Assembly: GCA_902614655.1 (NCBI GenBank)
Contig: CACMLX010000001.1
Coordinates: 1-64,000, forward strand
Direction: 5' to 3'
From: an uncultured Pelagibacteraceae bacterium
Lineage (GTDB): Bacteria > Pseudomonadota > Alphaproteobacteria > Pelagibacterales > AG-422-B15
Length of the DNA: 64,000 bases
In this document: piece after piece, positions 44,100-56,202 of the stretch
Layout of the letters: each line of letters begins with the position of its first letter
Numbering within the stretch: position 1 is the first letter of the stretch
Program-made: the position numbers and the translations under genes
Notes under the pieces: generated by a model
What the model saw: only the letters and a program-made list of their open reading frames with translations
Told to the model about the DNA's origin: nothing
Databases searched by the model: none

Positions 44100-44288
44100 A
44101 TGAAGCCATTTAAGTTTATACAAGAAGTCAGAAGAGAAGGAAGTAAAGTCACATGGCCTACTTCTAGAGAAACACTAACTGGCTCTGTTATGGTTGTACT
44201 GATTACTGCTTTTGCAGCAGTTTTTTTTCTAATAATCGATCAGATATTTAGTTTTGGTTTAGATAAACTTATCGGAGTTGCTGTTTAG
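44100..44288 (+). CDS. secE: Preprotein translocase subunit SecE
   Basis: 62 residues from ATG 44100; the track start (44055) lies inside tRNA-Trp and is rejected. The short form with one transmembrane helix: MKPFKFIQEVRREGSKVTWP (amphipathic clamp helix, with the conserved W-P) then VMVVLITAFAAVFFLIIDQI. It holds together the SecYEG channel. Followed 3 bp later by nusG. Confidence 0.95.
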   Translation: MKPFKFIQEVRREGSKVTWPTSRETLTGSVMVVLITAFAAVFFLIIDQIFSFGLDKLIGVAV

Positions 44289-44291
44289 AAA

Positions 44292-44825
44292 ATGTCTCAT
44301 AAATGGTACATAGTACATGCATACTCTGGTTTTGAAAAAAAGGTTGCAGCAGCGATTTTTGAAAAAGCAAAAACAAAAAATATTGAGTCTGCCTTCAGCG
44401 AAATCATTGTTCCAACTGAAGAGGTTGTTGAAGTAAAAAAAGGAAAAAAGAGAAATGCTGAGAGAAAATTTTTCCCTGGATACGTATTAACTAAAATGGA
44501 AATGACTGATGAAACTTATCACATGGTAAAGTCTTTACCTAAAGTAAGCGGCTTTCTTGGTCACACCCAAGGAAAACCATCAGCAGTTTCTGAGAGCGAG
44601 ATAAATAAGATTTTACAAGATATTGAAGAAGGTGTAACTAGTCCTAAACCATCAATTACATTTGAAGTTGGAGAGCAAGTAAGAGTAAGCGATGGACCTT
44701 TCGCCTCTTTTAATGGCTTAATTGAAGAAATAGACGAAGAAAGGGCAAGAGTAAAAGTATCTGTGTCTATATTTGGCAGATCGACACCTGTAGAATTGGA
44801 GTATACACAAGTAGAGAAAGCATAA
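44292..44825 (+). CDS. nusG: Transcription termination/antitermination factor NusG
   Basis: 177 residues. NGN domain: [20 protein letters not shown], then [15 protein letters not shown] (RNA polymerase clamp contact). KOW domain: [20 protein letters not shown] (from about 124). It couples RNA polymerase to ribosomes or Rho. Stop and rplK start overlap (TAATG). Confidence 0.97.
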   Translation: MSHKWYIVHAYSGFEKKVAAAIFEKAKTKNIESAFSEIIVPTEEVVEVKKGKKRNAERKFFPGYVLTKMEMTDETYHMVKSLPKVSGFLGHTQGKPSAVSESEINKILQDIEEGVTSPKPSITFEVGEQVRVSDGPFASFNGLIEEIDEERARVKVSVSIFGRSTPVELEYTQVEKA

Positions 44826-45253
44826 TGGCAAAAGAGATAGAAGGCACATTAAAATTACAAGTACCTGCAGGACAGGCAAACCCTTCACCACCAGTCGGAC
44901 CTGCACTTGGACAAAGAGGAATTAATATCATGGACTTTTGTAAAATGTTTAATGACAAAAGTAAAAGTGAGCAACCAGGCGTTATGCTGCCTGTTGTAGT
45001 CACTTATTTTACTGACAAGAGTTTCACAATGGACATAAAACTTCCACCTGCATCTTTTTTTATTAAAGAGGCTTTAAAAATAAAAAAAGGATCTAAGGAA
45101 CCTGGAAGGGATATAATTAAAACTATTTCTATTAAACAATGTGAGGAAATAGCTGAGAAGAAATTAAAAGATTTGAACGCTAATACTGTAGATCAGGGAG
45201 TTAAGATAATCGTAGGATCCGCAAAGTCCATGGGTATTGAGGTAACACAATAA
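44825..45253 (+). CDS. rplK: 50S ribosomal protein L11
   Basis: 142 residues, standard length. [20 protein letters not shown] is the N-terminal hinge with the proline-rich signature (thiostrepton region), and [20 protein letters not shown] the end of the RNA-binding domain. It forms the GTPase-associated centre with L10 and L12. One-base overlaps with nusG and rplA. Confidence 0.98.
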   Translation: MAKEIEGTLKLQVPAGQANPSPPVGPALGQRGINIMDFCKMFNDKSKSEQPGVMLPVVVTYFTDKSFTMDIKLPPASFFIKEALKIKKGSKEPGRDIIKTISIKQCEEIAEKKLKDLNANTVDQGVKIIVGSAKSMGIEVTQ

Positions 45254-45936
45254 TGGGCAAAAGATCAAAACATATTATGGCTGAAAATGATTTTTCAAAA
45301 AGTTACTCTCTTGAAGATGCAGTAGATATCGCCATCAAAACAGCAACAACTAAGTTTAATGAAACTATTGATATTTGTATGAATTTAAATATTGATCCTA
45401 AAAATGGTGAGCAAAATGTTCGAGGCAAGCTTAAGCTACCAAAAAGTTTAGGAAAAGATATAAAAGTTTGTGTATTCGCATCAGATGATAAGCAACAAGA
45501 AGCTAAAGATGCTGGTGCTGATATTGTAGGATCAGATGAACTCGTAGAAAAAGTAGAAAATGGGTTTGTTGATTTTGATAGATGTATATCTACCCCTGAC
45601 ATGATGTCCAAAGTTGGTAAATTGGGAAAAGTTCTCGGACCTCGTAATCTAATGCCTAATCCAAAATTAGGTAGTGTAACAAATGATTTAAAACAAGCAG
45701 TCGAGGATGCTAAAGCTGGTGAACTGGAATTTAAAAATAGTGATACGTTAGTTCAGGCAGGGATTGCAAAATCTGATTTTCAAAAAAGTGATGTAGTAAA
45801 TAATATAAAATTCTTTTATGAAACTATTTCAAAAGAAAGACCTTCAGGAATTAAAGGGAATTTTGTAAAAAAAGTTTCCATAAGCCCCACAATGGGACCA
45901 GGAATAAACATTAATTTAGAGTCCTTTGGAGCATAA
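45253..45936 (+). CDS. rplA: 50S ribosomal protein L1
   Basis: 227 residues. NVRGKLKLPKSLGKDIKVCVFA and DMMSKVGKLGKVLGPRNLMP (with PNPKLGSVT) are L1 signatures; it forms the mobile L1 stalk and often binds its own mRNA. Starts at the rplK stop (TAATG). Confidence 0.98.
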   Translation: MGKRSKHIMAENDFSKSYSLEDAVDIAIKTATTKFNETIDICMNLNIDPKNGEQNVRGKLKLPKSLGKDIKVCVFASDDKQQEAKDAGADIVGSDELVEKVENGFVDFDRCISTPDMMSKVGKLGKVLGPRNLMPNPKLGSVTNDLKQAVEDAKAGELEFKNSDTLVQAGIAKSDFQKSDVVNNIKFFYETISKERPSGIKGNFVKKVSISPTMGPGININLESFGA

Positions 45937-45939
45937 ATT

Positions 45940-46446
45940 ATGAAAAGAGAACAAAAAGAAATATTTATTAGTAATTTGAAAAATATTTTAAGTGAGAATA
46001 GTCTTGTATTGGTTTTTCATTATAGAGGAATGTCAATGACTGATATGACTGATTTAAGAGTTCAGTCTTTCAATTCAGGCTGTAATATAAAAGTTACCAA
46101 AAACAGACTAACAAAATTAGCCCTTGAGGGTACTGATAAATCTGAGCTATCCAACCTTTTCGACGGGCCAACCGCTATAGCCTACTCAAATGACCCCGTG
46201 CAATTGACCAAGCTGTTAACAAATTTCGCTAAAAATAACAGTAATTTAGTTATTCTTGGTGGCATAATGGACAATGAAATTTTAACTGTTGAAAAAATCG
46301 AAATTTTATCTAAATTGCCATCTCTCGAGGAAATAAGGGCACAATTAATAGGTTTGATAAGTACACCTGCGCAGAAAATTGCTTCAGTTTTAACTGCACC
46401 ATCAGGTGGTTTAGCAAGAATATTGAAAGCATATAGTACAAAGTAA
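45940..46446 (+). CDS. rplJ: 50S ribosomal protein L10
   Basis: 168 residues. VFHYRGMSMTDMTDLRVQ and NRLTKLALEG are the rRNA-binding part; the C-terminal helix binding L7/L12 dimers follows. Only 3 bp separate it from rplA, so there is no room for the long L10 leader seen in E. coli. Confidence 0.95.
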   Translation: MKREQKEIFISNLKNILSENSLVLVFHYRGMSMTDMTDLRVQSFNSGCNIKVTKNRLTKLALEGTDKSELSNLFDGPTAIAYSNDPVQLTKLLTNFAKNNSNLVILGGIMDNEILTVEKIEILSKLPSLEEIRAQLIGLISTPAQKIASVLTAPSGGLARILKAYSTK

Positions 46447-46469
46447 ATTAATTAAGAAAGGGAATAAAC

Positions 46470-46850
46470 ATGGCTGACCTCCAACAAATAGTTGATCAAC
46501 TATCCGACTTAACAGTTATAGAAGCTGCTGAGTTATCAAAAATGCTTGAAGATAAATGGGGCGTATCTGCTGCTGCACCCGTAGCTGTAGCCGCTGCAGG
46601 AGCTGCACCTTCAGGTGATGCCGCTGCTACAGAAGAAAAAGATGAGTTTACTATTGTATTAGCTGCTGCAGGCGATAAAAAAATTAACGTTATTAAAGAA
46701 GTAAGAACAATCACTGGACTAGGTTTAAAGGAAGCGAAAGATCTTGTTGAGGGTGCACCTAAGGAATTAAAAACTGGCGTCTCTAAAGATGAAGCTAACA
46801 GCTTTAAAGAGAAGTTAGAAGCTGCTGGTGCAACTGTAGAACTTAAATAA
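46470..46850 (+). CDS. rplL: 50S ribosomal protein L7/L12
   Basis: 126 residues. N-terminal dimerisation helices ([20 protein letters not shown]), an Ala-rich hinge ([20 protein letters not shown]) and the factor-binding domain with [26 protein letters not shown] lies before the ATG. It recruits translational GTPases. Confidence 0.98.
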   Translation: MADLQQIVDQLSDLTVIEAAELSKMLEDKWGVSAAAPVAVAAAGAAPSGDAAATEEKDEFTIVLAAAGDKKINVIKEVRTITGLGLKEAKDLVEGAPKELKTGVSKDEANSFKEKLEAAGATVELK

Positions 46851-46871
46851 TTTTATTAAATATTTTTCAAT

Positions 46872-46896
46872 CAATAGTTTGTTCCGCATACTATTG
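46872..46896 (+). promoter_or_regulatory. Hairpin in the rplL-rpoB spacer
   Basis: CAATAGT (46872-46878) and ACTATTG (46890-46896) form a 7-bp stem with an 11-nt loop, without a clean T-run. E. coli has an attenuator and an RNase III site in this spacer; this could play the same part in setting the ribosomal protein to polymerase ratio. Confidence 0.4.
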
Positions 46897-46918
46897 TTTA
46901 CAGGGCGAATATATATTA

Positions 46919-49900
46919 ATGGCTAATACACTTTCATTTACTGAACGAAAAAGAGTTCGTAAAAACTTTGGTAAGTTAAAAGAAGTATCCAAATTCCCTA
47001 ATCTTATTGAAATACAAAAAAAATCTTATGAAGATTTTTTACTTCAAGAAGGAAATCCATCTGAAAGGCCAGATAAGGGTCTTCAGAAAGTTTTCAAAAG
47101 TGTGTTTCCTTTAGAAGATTTTTCTGGATCAGCAAGAATTGAGTACATAGAGTATGATTTTCAATCTCCTAAATTTGATGTAGATGAATGCCGTCAAAGA
47201 GATAAAACCTATGCCGCACCGTTAAATGTAAAATTGAGACTCATTGTATTTGATATTGATGAAGAAACAGAGTCGAGAACTGTAAAAGACATAAAGGAGC
47301 AAGAGATTTATTTATGTGATCTGCCTCTAATGACTCAAAAGGGAACATTTATTACAAATGGAACTGAGAGAGTTGTAGTTAGTCAGATGCATAGAAGCCC
47401 TGGTGTATTTTTTGATCATGATAACGGAAAGACACATTCAAGTGGAAAATTATTATTTGGAGCGAGAGTAATCCCTTATAGAGGCTCATGGCTTGATATT
47501 GAGTTTGATCACAAAGATATTATTCACTGTAGAATTGATAGAAAAAAGAAAATACCGATTACAACATTTTTAATGGCAATGGGCATAAAACGTGATGAGA
47601 TATTATCTTTATTTTACAATACAGAAACTTACTCTTTAAATACAAAGGATGGAAAATGGAAAGTAGGCTTTAACCCTAAAAATATTAAGACAGGAAAGCT
47701 GCAGAAAAGTTTAGTAAATGCAGCTGATGGTAAAGTAGCTGTTAAACAAGGAACAAAAATAAATCCTGCTTTAGCAAAGAAACTCTTTAATGACGGTCTT
47801 AAAAACTTGTTGCTAGAAGATGATGAGCTTATTGGTAAGTTTATTGCTGATGATATTATAAATGAAAAAACAGGTGAAATTTACTTTGAGTCATCTGATG
47901 AGATTGTGCCCGAAACAATTGAAAAAATTAAGGAACTTAAAATTTCAAAAATACCTGTATTAGAAATCGATGGTATTAACATAGGTTCATTTATACGCGA
48001 TACCTTAAGAGTTGATAAAAACTTAAGTCCTGAGGAAGCAGTAGTTGAAATATATAAAGTACTGAGACCTGGCGAACCACCTAACCTTGAAACTGCATTT
48101 GAAGTATTTAATTCGCTTTTTTTCAAATCAGAAAAATATGACCTCTCTGATGTTGGTAGGGTTAAAATGAATTATAGGCTAAACTTGGAATGTTCTGATA
48201 CGGTTACAGTACTCAGAAGTGAGGATGTTATCGAAGTTATAAAAACTGTTATGGATTTAAGAACTGGAAAAGGTGAAGTAGATGATATTGATCATTTAGG
48301 TAACAGAAGAGTTAGATCCGTTGGTGAATTAGTTGAAAACCAATTTAGAATGGGACTTATCCGAATGGAGAGATCAATCAAAGAAAGAATGAATTCTCTT
48401 GAAGTCGACGCTGCTACTCCTCAAGATATTATTAATGCTAAGCCACTGGTGGCATCTCTCAAAGAGTTTTTTGGAACTTCACAATTATCTCAATTTATGG
48501 ATCAAACTAACCCTTTAGCTGAAATTACTCATAAAAGAAGATTATCAGCTCTAGGTCCAGGAGGCCTAAGTAGAGAGAGAGCTGGTTTTGAAGTTAGAGA
48601 TGTACATCCAACTCATTATGGTAGGATTTGTCCGATTGAAACCCCTGAGGGCCCAAATATTGGTTTGATTAATAGCTTGGCATCTCATGCACGAGTAAAT
48701 CAATACGGTTTTATTGAAAGCCCATACAGAAAAGTTATAAAAGGAAAGGTTAGCAATGAAGTCGAATATCTGCCAGCAATGGAGGAAGCAGACTATACCA
48801 TTGCCCAGGCCAACAGTGAACTTGATGATAGAGGTAGTTTTGTAACTAAATTGGTTTCTTGCCGTAGAAATGGGGATTTTGTTATGACTGTCCCTGAGGA
48901 AATTGACTATATGGATGTTTCACCAAAGCAAGTAGTTTCTTGTGCGGCCTCCCTAATACCATTTCTTGAAAATGATGATGCAAACAGAGCCCTTATGGGA
49001 TCAAACATGATGAGACAGGCAGTTCCTCTAATACAAGCTGAGTCTCCATTAGTAGGAACAGGAGTAGAAAAAGTAGTTGCTGTAGACTCTGGTGTAACAA
49101 TTGTAGCTAATAGAGACGGTATTGTAGACAAGATCGATGGAAAAAGAATTGTTGTTAGAGTAACAGAAAAAATTAAAACTACGGAGTCTGGTGTTGACAT
49201 TTACACACTACAAAAATTTCAAAGATCAAATCAAAGTACATGTATTAACCAGAGACCTCTGGTAAAAGTTGGCGATAAGGTGTCAAAGGGCGATATTATT
49301 GCAGACGGACCTTCAACGCATTTCGGAGAACTTGGTTTAGGACGAAATGTGGTTGTAGCCTTCATGCCATGGAGAGGGTATAACTTTGAAGACTCTATTT
49401 TAATTTCAGAAAAAATTGTTCAAGAAGATAAATTTACTTCTATCCATATTGAGGAATTTGAAGTTATGTCAAGAGATACCAAATTAGGGTCAGAGGAAAT
49501 TACTAGAGATATTCCAAATGCTGGTGACGAGGTCTTACGCAATCTTGATGAAGCAGGGATTGTTTATGTTGGAGCTGATGTTAACCCTGGCGATATTCTC
49601 GTTGGAAAAGTTACACCAAAGGGCGAAAGCCCTGTAACTCCCGAAGAAAAACTATTAAGAGCAATATTTGGAGAAAAAGCTACTGATGTTAAAGATACTT
49701 CTTTAAGACTTCCGCCTGGTTCAAGCGGGATAGTGGTAGATGTTAAAGTATTTAATAGATATGGGATAGAAAAAGATGATCGAGCTTTATCTATTGAAAG
49801 AGATGAAATTGAAAAACTTGCCAAAGATAGAGAAGCCGAGCTGGGTATTCTGAACAGAAATATAAAAGAGAGACTTGTCTCACTAATTAGCGGAAAGTCT

Positions 49901-51022
49901 ATTAATGAGACTCCTGATGATATCGAAAGGCAAAATAACTATGATAAGGCTACCTTGTTAGATGTAAAATTGGATTCTCTTTGGAAAATGACGTTACAAA
50001 GCTCAAGTGATCAGAATGAAATAGATAATCTCAAAAAGCAGTATGATATTGCTCGATCTGCAATTCAAACACGCTTTGACAATAAAGTAGATAAAGTTCA
50101 AAGAGGTGACGAACTTTTACCTGGTGTAATGAAAATGGTTAAAGTATTTGTTGCTGTTAAAAGAAAATTACAACCTGGCGATAAAATGGCTGGAAGGCAT
50201 GGCAACAAAGGAGTAATAAGCAAAATTGCTCCAGTTGAGGATATGCCATATCTTGAGGATGGAAGAACGGTTGATATTGTATTAAATCCTCTCGGAGTTC
50301 CTAGCCGAATGAATGTAGGCCAAATATTAGAAACGCATTTAGGCTGGGCTTGTGCTGGTATAGGAGAAATAATAAACAAATCCCTCTCGCAGTATAAAGT
50401 ATCGAATGATCATTCATTAATTGGACAATCCCTTGAAAAAGTTTACGGCAAGGATCAATATAAAAATGAGATTTCATCATTAAGTAAAGAAGAACAAAAA
50501 GAATTAGCGATGAATATTTCTAGTGGAGTTCCTATTAAAACACCCGTTTTTGACGGAGCGTCTGAAGCTGAAATATCAGAAATGCTGGGTGAGGCAGGAT
50601 TTGATAAAAGTGGTCAAACTCAATTGTGGGATGGTTTAACAGGTGAGAAGTTTGAGAGAAAAGTGACCGTAGGTTATATATACATGCTTAAGTTGCACCA
50701 TTTAGTTGATGATAAAATTCATGCTCGATCCATTGGACCGTATAGTCTAGTAACACAACAGCCTCTTGGAGGTAAGGCCCAATTTGGTGGGCAGAGATTT
50801 GGTGAAATGGAAGTTTGGGCACTTGAGGCATACGGAGCAGCTTACACTCTTCAAGAAATTTTAACGGTAAAATCTGATGATGTTGCAGGTAGAACTAAAG
50901 TTTACGAAACGATTATCAGGGGTGAAGATGTGTTCCAATCTGGAACACCTGAATCGTTTAATGTGTTGATTAAAGAAATCAGGTCACTAGGACTTAATAT
51001 TGAACTTTCAAATTTGAATTAG
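46919..51022 (+). CDS. rpoB: RNA polymerase subunit beta
   Basis: 1367 residues, usual alphaproteobacterial length. [21 protein letters not shown]-type fork region (here [20 protein letters not shown]), the rifampicin region [20 protein letters not shown] then [13 protein letters not shown], with [20 protein letters not shown] nearby ([14 protein letters not shown]), and late [15 protein letters not shown] and [20 protein letters not shown]. The rifampicin-pocket residues S-Q-F-M-D-Q, H and [10 protein letters not shown] look wild-type. Nine bases to rpoC. Confidence 0.99.
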   Translation: MANTLSFTERKRVRKNFGKLKEVSKFPNLIEIQKKSYEDFLLQEGNPSERPDKGLQKVFKSVFPLEDFSGSARIEYIEYDFQSPKFDVDECRQRDKTYAAPLNVKLRLIVFDIDEETESRTVKDIKEQEIYLCDLPLMTQKGTFITNGTERVVVSQMHRSPGVFFDHDNGKTHSSGKLLFGARVIPYRGSWLDIEFDHKDIIHCRIDRKKKIPITTFLMAMGIKRDEILSLFYNTETYSLNTKDGKWKVGFNPKNIKTGKLQKSLVNAADGKVAVKQGTKINPALAKKLFNDGLKNLLLEDDELIGKFIADDIINEKTGEIYFESSDEIVPETIEKIKELKISKIPVLEIDGINIGSFIRDTLRVDKNLSPEEAVVEIYKVLRPGEPPNLETAFEVFNSLFFKSEKYDLSDVGRVKMNYRLNLECSDTVTVLRSEDVIEVIKTVMDLRTGKGEVDDIDHLGNRRVRSVGELVENQFRMGLIRMERSIKERMNSLEVDAATPQDIINAKPLVASLKEFFGTSQLSQFMDQTNPLAEITHKRRLSALGPGGLSRERAGFEVRDVHPTHYGRICPIETPEGPNIGLINSLASHARVNQYGFIESPYRKVIKGKVSNEVEYLPAMEEADYTIAQANSELDDRGSFVTKLVSCRRNGDFVMTVPEEIDYMDVSPKQVVSCAASLIPFLENDDANRALMGSNMMRQAVPLIQAESPLVGTGVEKVVAVDSGVTIVANRDGIVDKIDGKRIVVRVTEKIKTTESGVDIYTLQKFQRSNQSTCINQRPLVKVGDKVSKGDIIADGPSTHFGELGLGRNVVVAFMPWRGYNFEDSILISEKIVQEDKFTSIHIEEFEVMSRDTKLGSEEITRDIPNAGDEVLRNLDEAGIVYVGADVNPGDILVGKVTPKGESPVTPEEKLLRAIFGEKATDVKDTSLRLPPGSSGIVVDVKVFNRYGIEKDDRALSIERDEIEKLAKDREAELGILNRNIKERLVSLISGKSINETPDDIERQNNYDKATLLDVKLDSLWKMTLQSSSDQNEIDNLKKQYDIARSAIQTRFDNKVDKVQRGDELLPGVMKMVKVFVAVKRKLQPGDKMAGRHGNKGVISKIAPVEDMPYLEDGRTVDIVLNPLGVPSRMNVGQILETHLGWACAGIGEIINKSLSQYKVSNDHSLIGQSLEKVYGKDQYKNEISSLSKEEQKELAMNISSGVPIKTPVFDGASEAEISEMLGEAGFDKSGQTQLWDGLTGEKFERKVTVGYIYMLKLHHLVDDKIHARSIGPYSLVTQQPLGGKAQFGGQRFGEMEVWALEAYGAAYTLQEILTVKSDDVAGRTKVYETIIRGEDVFQSGTPESFNVLIKEIRSLGLNIELSNLN

Positions 51023-51030
51023 GAAAAGCT

Positions 51031-54000
51031 ATGAGTCAATCGTTAATGAATATTTTCAATCCAGCCGCATCAAGAGATGATTTCAATCAAGTAAAAATTT
51101 CAATTGCAAGCCCAGAGAGAATACTCTCATGGTCTTATGGTGAAATAAAAAAGCCCGAAACAATAAATTACAGAACTTTTAAACCTGAAAGGGACGGCCT
51201 CTTCTGTGCAAGAATTTTTGGACCAATAAAAGATTATGAATGTCTCTGTGGAAAGTACAAAAGAATGAAATTTAAGGGCATCATTTGTGAGAAGTGTGGT
51301 GTCGAGGTAACAAAAAAAGATGTAAGAAGAGAGAGAATGGGCCATATTCAATTAGCCGCTCCAGTTGCTCATATATGGTTCTTAAAATCGCTACCAAGCC
51401 GTATAGCTCTCATGATGGATATGAAACTTAAAGATCTTGAGAAGGTTCTTTATTTTGAGAAATTTATGGTCACTGAACCAGGATTAACCCCCTTAATTCA
51501 AAATCAGCTTCTTGATGAAGATGAATTAGAGAATGCCAAAGAAGAACATGGAGAAGATTCCTTTTCTGCTGGTATAGGAGCAGAAGCAGTTAGAAAAGTT
51601 CTTGAAAGAATTGAACTTGAACCTGAGCTTGAGGCTTTACGCACAAAACTTGCTGATACAAAAGCTGTAGCTCTATCAGAGAAGCTCGTAAAAAGAATTA
51701 AAATTTTTGAAGCCTTTATATCATCTGGAAACAGACCTGAGTGGATGATTTTAACTTCTGTACCTGTTATCCCGCCTGAATTAAGACCCCTAGTTCCTCT
51801 TGATGGAGGTAGATTTGCATCAAGTGATTTAAACGACCTATATAGAAGAGTTATAAATAGAAATAATAGATTATCTAGATTAATTGAATTAAGAGCACCA
51901 GATATAATTATTAGAAATGAAAAAAGAATGCTCCAAGAATCTGTTGACGCGTTGTTTGACAATGGAAGAAGAGGAAGAGTAATTACTGGAACAAACAAAA
52001 GACCTCTAAAATCGCTTGCAGAAATGCTTAAAGGTAAACAGGGTCGATTTAGGCAGAATTTGTTAGGAAAAAGGGTAGATTATTCTGGAAGGTCTGTAAT
52101 CGTCGTTGGTCCTGAACTAAAATTGCATCAATGCGGTCTGCCAAAAAAAATGGCTATAGAGCTATTTAAACCATTTATATACGCAAGATTAGAGTCATTA
52201 GGTTTAGCTACTACTCTTAAGCAAGCCAAGAAAATGGTTGAAAAAGAACGTCCAGAAGTTTGGGATGTATTAGACCGTGTGATTAGGGAGCATCCAGTAA
52301 TACTAAACAGAGCACCGACATTGCATAGACTTGGCGTACAGGCTTTTGAGCCAGTTTTAATTGAAGGTAAGGCAATTCAGCTTCATCCTTTGGTCTGCAC
52401 TGCATTCAATGCTGACTTCGATGGTGATCAGATGGCAGTTCACGTTCCTCTTAGCTTAGAAGCTCAACTTGAGGCTAGAGTTCTTATGATGTCAACAAAC
52501 AACATACTTAATCCTGCAAATGGCAAACCAGTAATTGTTCCAAGTCAGGATATTGTTTTAGGCATATATTATCTATCGCAAGAAAAAGAAAATGAGCCAG
52601 GCCAAGGAGCTGTGTTTAAAGATATTTATGAAGTACAACAAGCCCTTGAAAATAATGCAACAACTGTCCATGCACAAGTTGAAGCAAGGATCAATTTTAT
52701 TGACAAGGAAGGCAACAAAAAACAAAAAAGAATTAAGACAACGCCTGGAAGAATGTTGCTTTGGAATCTAGTCCCGCAACATAAAGACCTTGATCCTAAA
52801 TTAGTAAATAGGCTTTTGGGTAAAAAAGAAATATCAGGTCTCATTGACACGGTATATAGATACTGTGGTCAAAAAGATACAGTAATATTTGCTGATCAAT
52901 TAATGGCTTTGGGTTTTCATTATGCATACAAGGCGGGTATTTCTTTTGGAAAAGACGATATGATAATTCCAGAGACAAAAGAGAAACTTGTTTCTGAAAC
53001 AGCCGGTCAAATTGAAAAATATGAAAAGCAGTACAATGATGGATTGATCACCAACAGGGAGAAGTATAACAAAGTAATCGATGCATGGGCCAAGTGTACC
53101 GATCGTGTTGCTCAGGAAATGATGAATGAGATATCTTCTAAGAAATTTGATGACGAAACCAAGAGGGAAATGCCAATTAATTCAATTTATATGATGGCAA
53201 ACTCAGGAGCTCGTGGTTCAGCCGCACAAATGAAGCAATTATCTGGTATGAGAGGTCTTATGGCTAAGCCATCAGGCGACATAATTGAAACGCCCATTAT
53301 ATCAAATTTTAAGGAGGGATTGAATGTATTAGAATACTTCAATTCAACTCATGGTGCGAGAAAAGGACTAGCTGATACAGCCTTAAAAACTGCAAACTCT
53401 GGTTATTTAACAAGGCGACTTTGTGATGTTGCTCAAGACTGCACTATCTCAGAACCTGACTGTGGTACAGATAATGGAGTATGGATTTCAGATGTTGTTG
53501 AGGGTGGAGAGGTAATAATTTCTATAGCAGATAGAGTATTAGGAAGATACTTGCAAAATGACGTTAATCATCCGATTTCAGGCGAAAACATTGCGAAAAA
53601 AGATGATTATGTGGATGAGATTGTTGCAGAGAAAATCGAAACTGCAGGTATTCAAAGCGTTTATATCCGATCTCCACTAACATGTGATAGTAAACGAGGT
53701 ATATGTGTCAAGTGTTATGGCCGTGATTTAGCAAGAGGTTTCCTTGTTAATGAGGGAGAAGCGGTTGGAATGATAGCCGCACAATCAATAGGTGAGCCTG
53801 GTACTCAACTTACTATGAGAACTTTCCATATTGGAGGAGCCGCTCAGATTAATGATCAATCTTTCATTGAGATTAATACCGATGGAATATTTAAAATTCT
53901 AAATAAAAATACTGTTGAAGACAGTAATAATGATTTGATTGTGATGGGTCGAAATTGTCAACTTGCAATACAAGATGAGAACGGTAGAGAGCTTGCAAAT

Positions 54001-55218
54001 TATAAGGTTCCTTATGGTACAAAAATATTAGTAGAAGAAGACTCTAAAGTGAATAGTGGTACAAAAATTTGTGAATGGGATCCATTTACAAATCCAGTTA
54101 TATCAGAGAAATCAGGAACTGCTAACTATGTGGATATGGAAGAAGGAATTTCTCTTATTGAGGAAACAGAGGAAAAAACTGGATTAACCTACACTAAGGT
54201 TAAGGACTGGAAGTCTGATCCAAAAGGAAATGAGTTAAAACCAAGAATAACATTAAGAGATAAAAAAGGTGATGTTATACTTCTTGCAAACGGCAATGAA
54301 GCTAGATACTTTTTGCCACCTGACTCAATTCTTTCTGTCGCAGATGGCGCAGAAGTTCATGCAGGTGACGTACTTGCAAGGACTCCAAAGGCGGCTTCAA
54401 AAACAAAAGATATTACTGGAGGTTTACCGAGAGTTGCAGAGTTATTTGAAGCAAGAAAACCAAAAGATCATGCAATAATTTCTGAGACCTCTGGAGTTAT
54501 TTCTTTTGGTAAAGATATAAGAGGAAAACAAAAAGTCATTATTACGCCTGAAAAGGATGGTGATCCTGTAGAAGTATTAATTCCAAAAGGAAAGCATATT
54601 GCATATCAAGAAGGTGAAACTATTCAGAAGGGAGACTACTTACTAGATGGCAATCCAGATCCGCATGATATTTTAGAGATTTTAGGAATTGAAGCTTTAG
54701 CTGATTATTTGATAAATGAAGTTCAAGAAGTTTACAGGTTACAAGGCGTTTTAATTAACGATAAGCACATTGAAGTACTATGCAGGCAGATGTTGCAGAA
54801 AGTACATATTACTGAAATTGGGGATAGTTCATTTATTAAAGGTGAAGAAATAGATAGGTTTGAATTCTTGACTACAAACGAACAGCTAGAGAATGAAGGT
54901 AAGAAACCTGCTATAGCTAAACCTGTATTGCTAGGCATTACAAAAGCATCTCTACAAACAAGATCTTTCATTTCAGCCGCATCTTTCCAAGAAACAACAA
55001 GAATTCTTACTGATGCTTCAATAAAAGGAAAAATGGATCGGCTTGAGGGTCTCAAAGAAAACGTAATTGTTGGAAGATTAATTCCAGCAGGAACAGGTCG
55101 GACCTTCAATCAAATTGAGAATAAGGCAAAATTGCTCGATAAAGAGGCAAAAGTTGAGATTGAGGCAATTCAGGCAAAAAAAGAGCAAGAATCAGCTGAA
55201 ATACAGGAGAATTCCTGA
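51031..55218 (+). CDS. rpoC: RNA polymerase subunit beta-prime
   Basis: 1395 residues. The N-terminal zinc ribbon is [20 protein letters not shown]. The catalytic magnesium loop is [16 protein letters not shown]. The bridge-helix/trigger-loop area reads [19 protein letters not shown]-like ([20 protein letters not shown]). The second zinc site is [13 protein letters not shown]. Ends in a Glu/Gln-rich tail. Followed by a 140-bp gap with a promoter for the str operon. Confidence 0.99.
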   Translation: MSQSLMNIFNPAASRDDFNQVKISIASPERILSWSYGEIKKPETINYRTFKPERDGLFCARIFGPIKDYECLCGKYKRMKFKGIICEKCGVEVTKKDVRRERMGHIQLAAPVAHIWFLKSLPSRIALMMDMKLKDLEKVLYFEKFMVTEPGLTPLIQNQLLDEDELENAKEEHGEDSFSAGIGAEAVRKVLERIELEPELEALRTKLADTKAVALSEKLVKRIKIFEAFISSGNRPEWMILTSVPVIPPELRPLVPLDGGRFASSDLNDLYRRVINRNNRLSRLIELRAPDIIIRNEKRMLQESVDALFDNGRRGRVITGTNKRPLKSLAEMLKGKQGRFRQNLLGKRVDYSGRSVIVVGPELKLHQCGLPKKMAIELFKPFIYARLESLGLATTLKQAKKMVEKERPEVWDVLDRVIREHPVILNRAPTLHRLGVQAFEPVLIEGKAIQLHPLVCTAFNADFDGDQMAVHVPLSLEAQLEARVLMMSTNNILNPANGKPVIVPSQDIVLGIYYLSQEKENEPGQGAVFKDIYEVQQALENNATTVHAQVEARINFIDKEGNKKQKRIKTTPGRMLLWNLVPQHKDLDPKLVNRLLGKKEISGLIDTVYRYCGQKDTVIFADQLMALGFHYAYKAGISFGKDDMIIPETKEKLVSETAGQIEKYEKQYNDGLITNREKYNKVIDAWAKCTDRVAQEMMNEISSKKFDDETKREMPINSIYMMANSGARGSAAQMKQLSGMRGLMAKPSGDIIETPIISNFKEGLNVLEYFNSTHGARKGLADTALKTANSGYLTRRLCDVAQDCTISEPDCGTDNGVWISDVVEGGEVIISIADRVLGRYLQNDVNHPISGENIAKKDDYVDEIVAEKIETAGIQSVYIRSPLTCDSKRGICVKCYGRDLARGFLVNEGEAVGMIAAQSIGEPGTQLTMRTFHIGGAAQINDQSFIEINTDGIFKILNKNTVEDSNNDLIVMGRNCQLAIQDENGRELANYKVPYGTKILVEEDSKVNSGTKICEWDPFTNPVISEKSGTANYVDMEEGISLIEETEEKTGLTYTKVKDWKSDPKGNELKPRITLRDKKGDVILLANGNEARYFLPPDSILSVADGAEVHAGDVLARTPKAASKTKDITGGLPRVAELFEARKPKDHAIISETSGVISFGKDIRGKQKVIITPEKDGDPVEVLIPKGKHIAYQEGETIQKGDYLLDGNPDPHDILEILGIEALADYLINEVQEVYRLQGVLINDKHIEVLCRQMLQKVHITEIGDSSFIKGEEIDRFEFLTTNEQLENEGKKPAIAKPVLLGITKASLQTRSFISAASFQETTRILTDASIKGKMDRLEGLKENVIVGRLIPAGTGRTFNQIENKAKLLDKEAKVEIEAIQAKKEQESAEIQENS

Positions 55219-55227
55219 TAAATTTTG

Positions 55228-55255
55228 TTGACCTGCATAAACTATTAAGTATTAT
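55228..55255 (+). promoter_or_regulatory. Predicted promoter of the rpsL-rpsG-fusA operon
   Basis: TTGACC (55228-55233, 5/6) and TATTAT (55250-55255, 5/6) with a 16-base spacer, 9 bp after the rpoC stop. The predicted start would give a leader of about 95 nt before rpsL. Confidence 0.6.
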
Positions 55256-55270
55256 TCGGCATTCTTAAAT

Positions 55271-55310
55271 AGTAGGCGGTAGAGAAATCTAAACGCTACT
55301 TTTTATTAAT
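55271..55310 (+). terminator. Hairpin plus T-run in the rpoC-rpsL gap
   Basis: AGTAGGCG (55271-55278) pairs with CGCTACT (55294-55300) with a single bulged G, followed by TTTTTATT and further T. It may end the rpoBC transcript; since it lies downstream of the predicted rpsL promoter, it could also act as an attenuator for the str operon. Confidence 0.45.
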
Positions 55311-55358
55311 TTTTTTAAAAATAGCTAACCTTTAAGTTGTAAAAACTGGAGATATTTT

Positions 55359-55730
55359 ATGCCGACTATAAGTCAGCTGATTAGAAAACCTAGAACCAAA
55401 GTTCAAAAAAGAAATAAGGTTCCAGCATTAAAAGCAAACCCTCAAAAGCGAGGTGTTTGCACTAGAGTTTATACAACTACGCCTAAAAAACCTAACTCTG
55501 CATTACGAAAAGTTGCGAGAGTTAGACTTACAAATGGATTTGAAGTTACTAGTTATATTGGTGGTGAGGGTCATAATTTGCAGGAACACTCAGTAATATT
55601 AATTAGAGGCGGACGTGTAAAAGATTTGCCAGGAGTTCGTTATCACACGGTAAGAGGAGTTTTAGATACCCAAGGTGTTGGTGAGAGAAAACAACGTCGT
55701 TCATTATATGGAACGAAGAAACCTAAGTAG
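55359..55730 (+). CDS. rpsL: 30S ribosomal protein S12
   Basis: 123 residues. [20 protein letters not shown] and [17 protein letters not shown] contain the decoding-centre loops. The lysines that change in streptomycin resistance (Lys43 and Lys88 counterparts) are wild-type here. CTGGAGAT precedes the ATG. rpsG starts directly after the stop. Confidence 0.98.
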   Translation: MPTISQLIRKPRTKVQKRNKVPALKANPQKRGVCTRVYTTTPKKPNSALRKVARVRLTNGFEVTSYIGGEGHNLQEHSVILIRGGRVKDLPGVRYHTVRGVLDTQGVGERKQRRSLYGTKKPK

Positions 55731-56201
<471 letters not shown>

Positions 56202-56202
56202 T

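Noticed and set aside
43812-44123. Minus-strand ORF with QERRDSNPQPPVLETGALPVELHS
   Set aside because: It is the reverse translation of tRNA-Trp and the end of tuf; this peptide type is a well-known false gene call over tRNAs.
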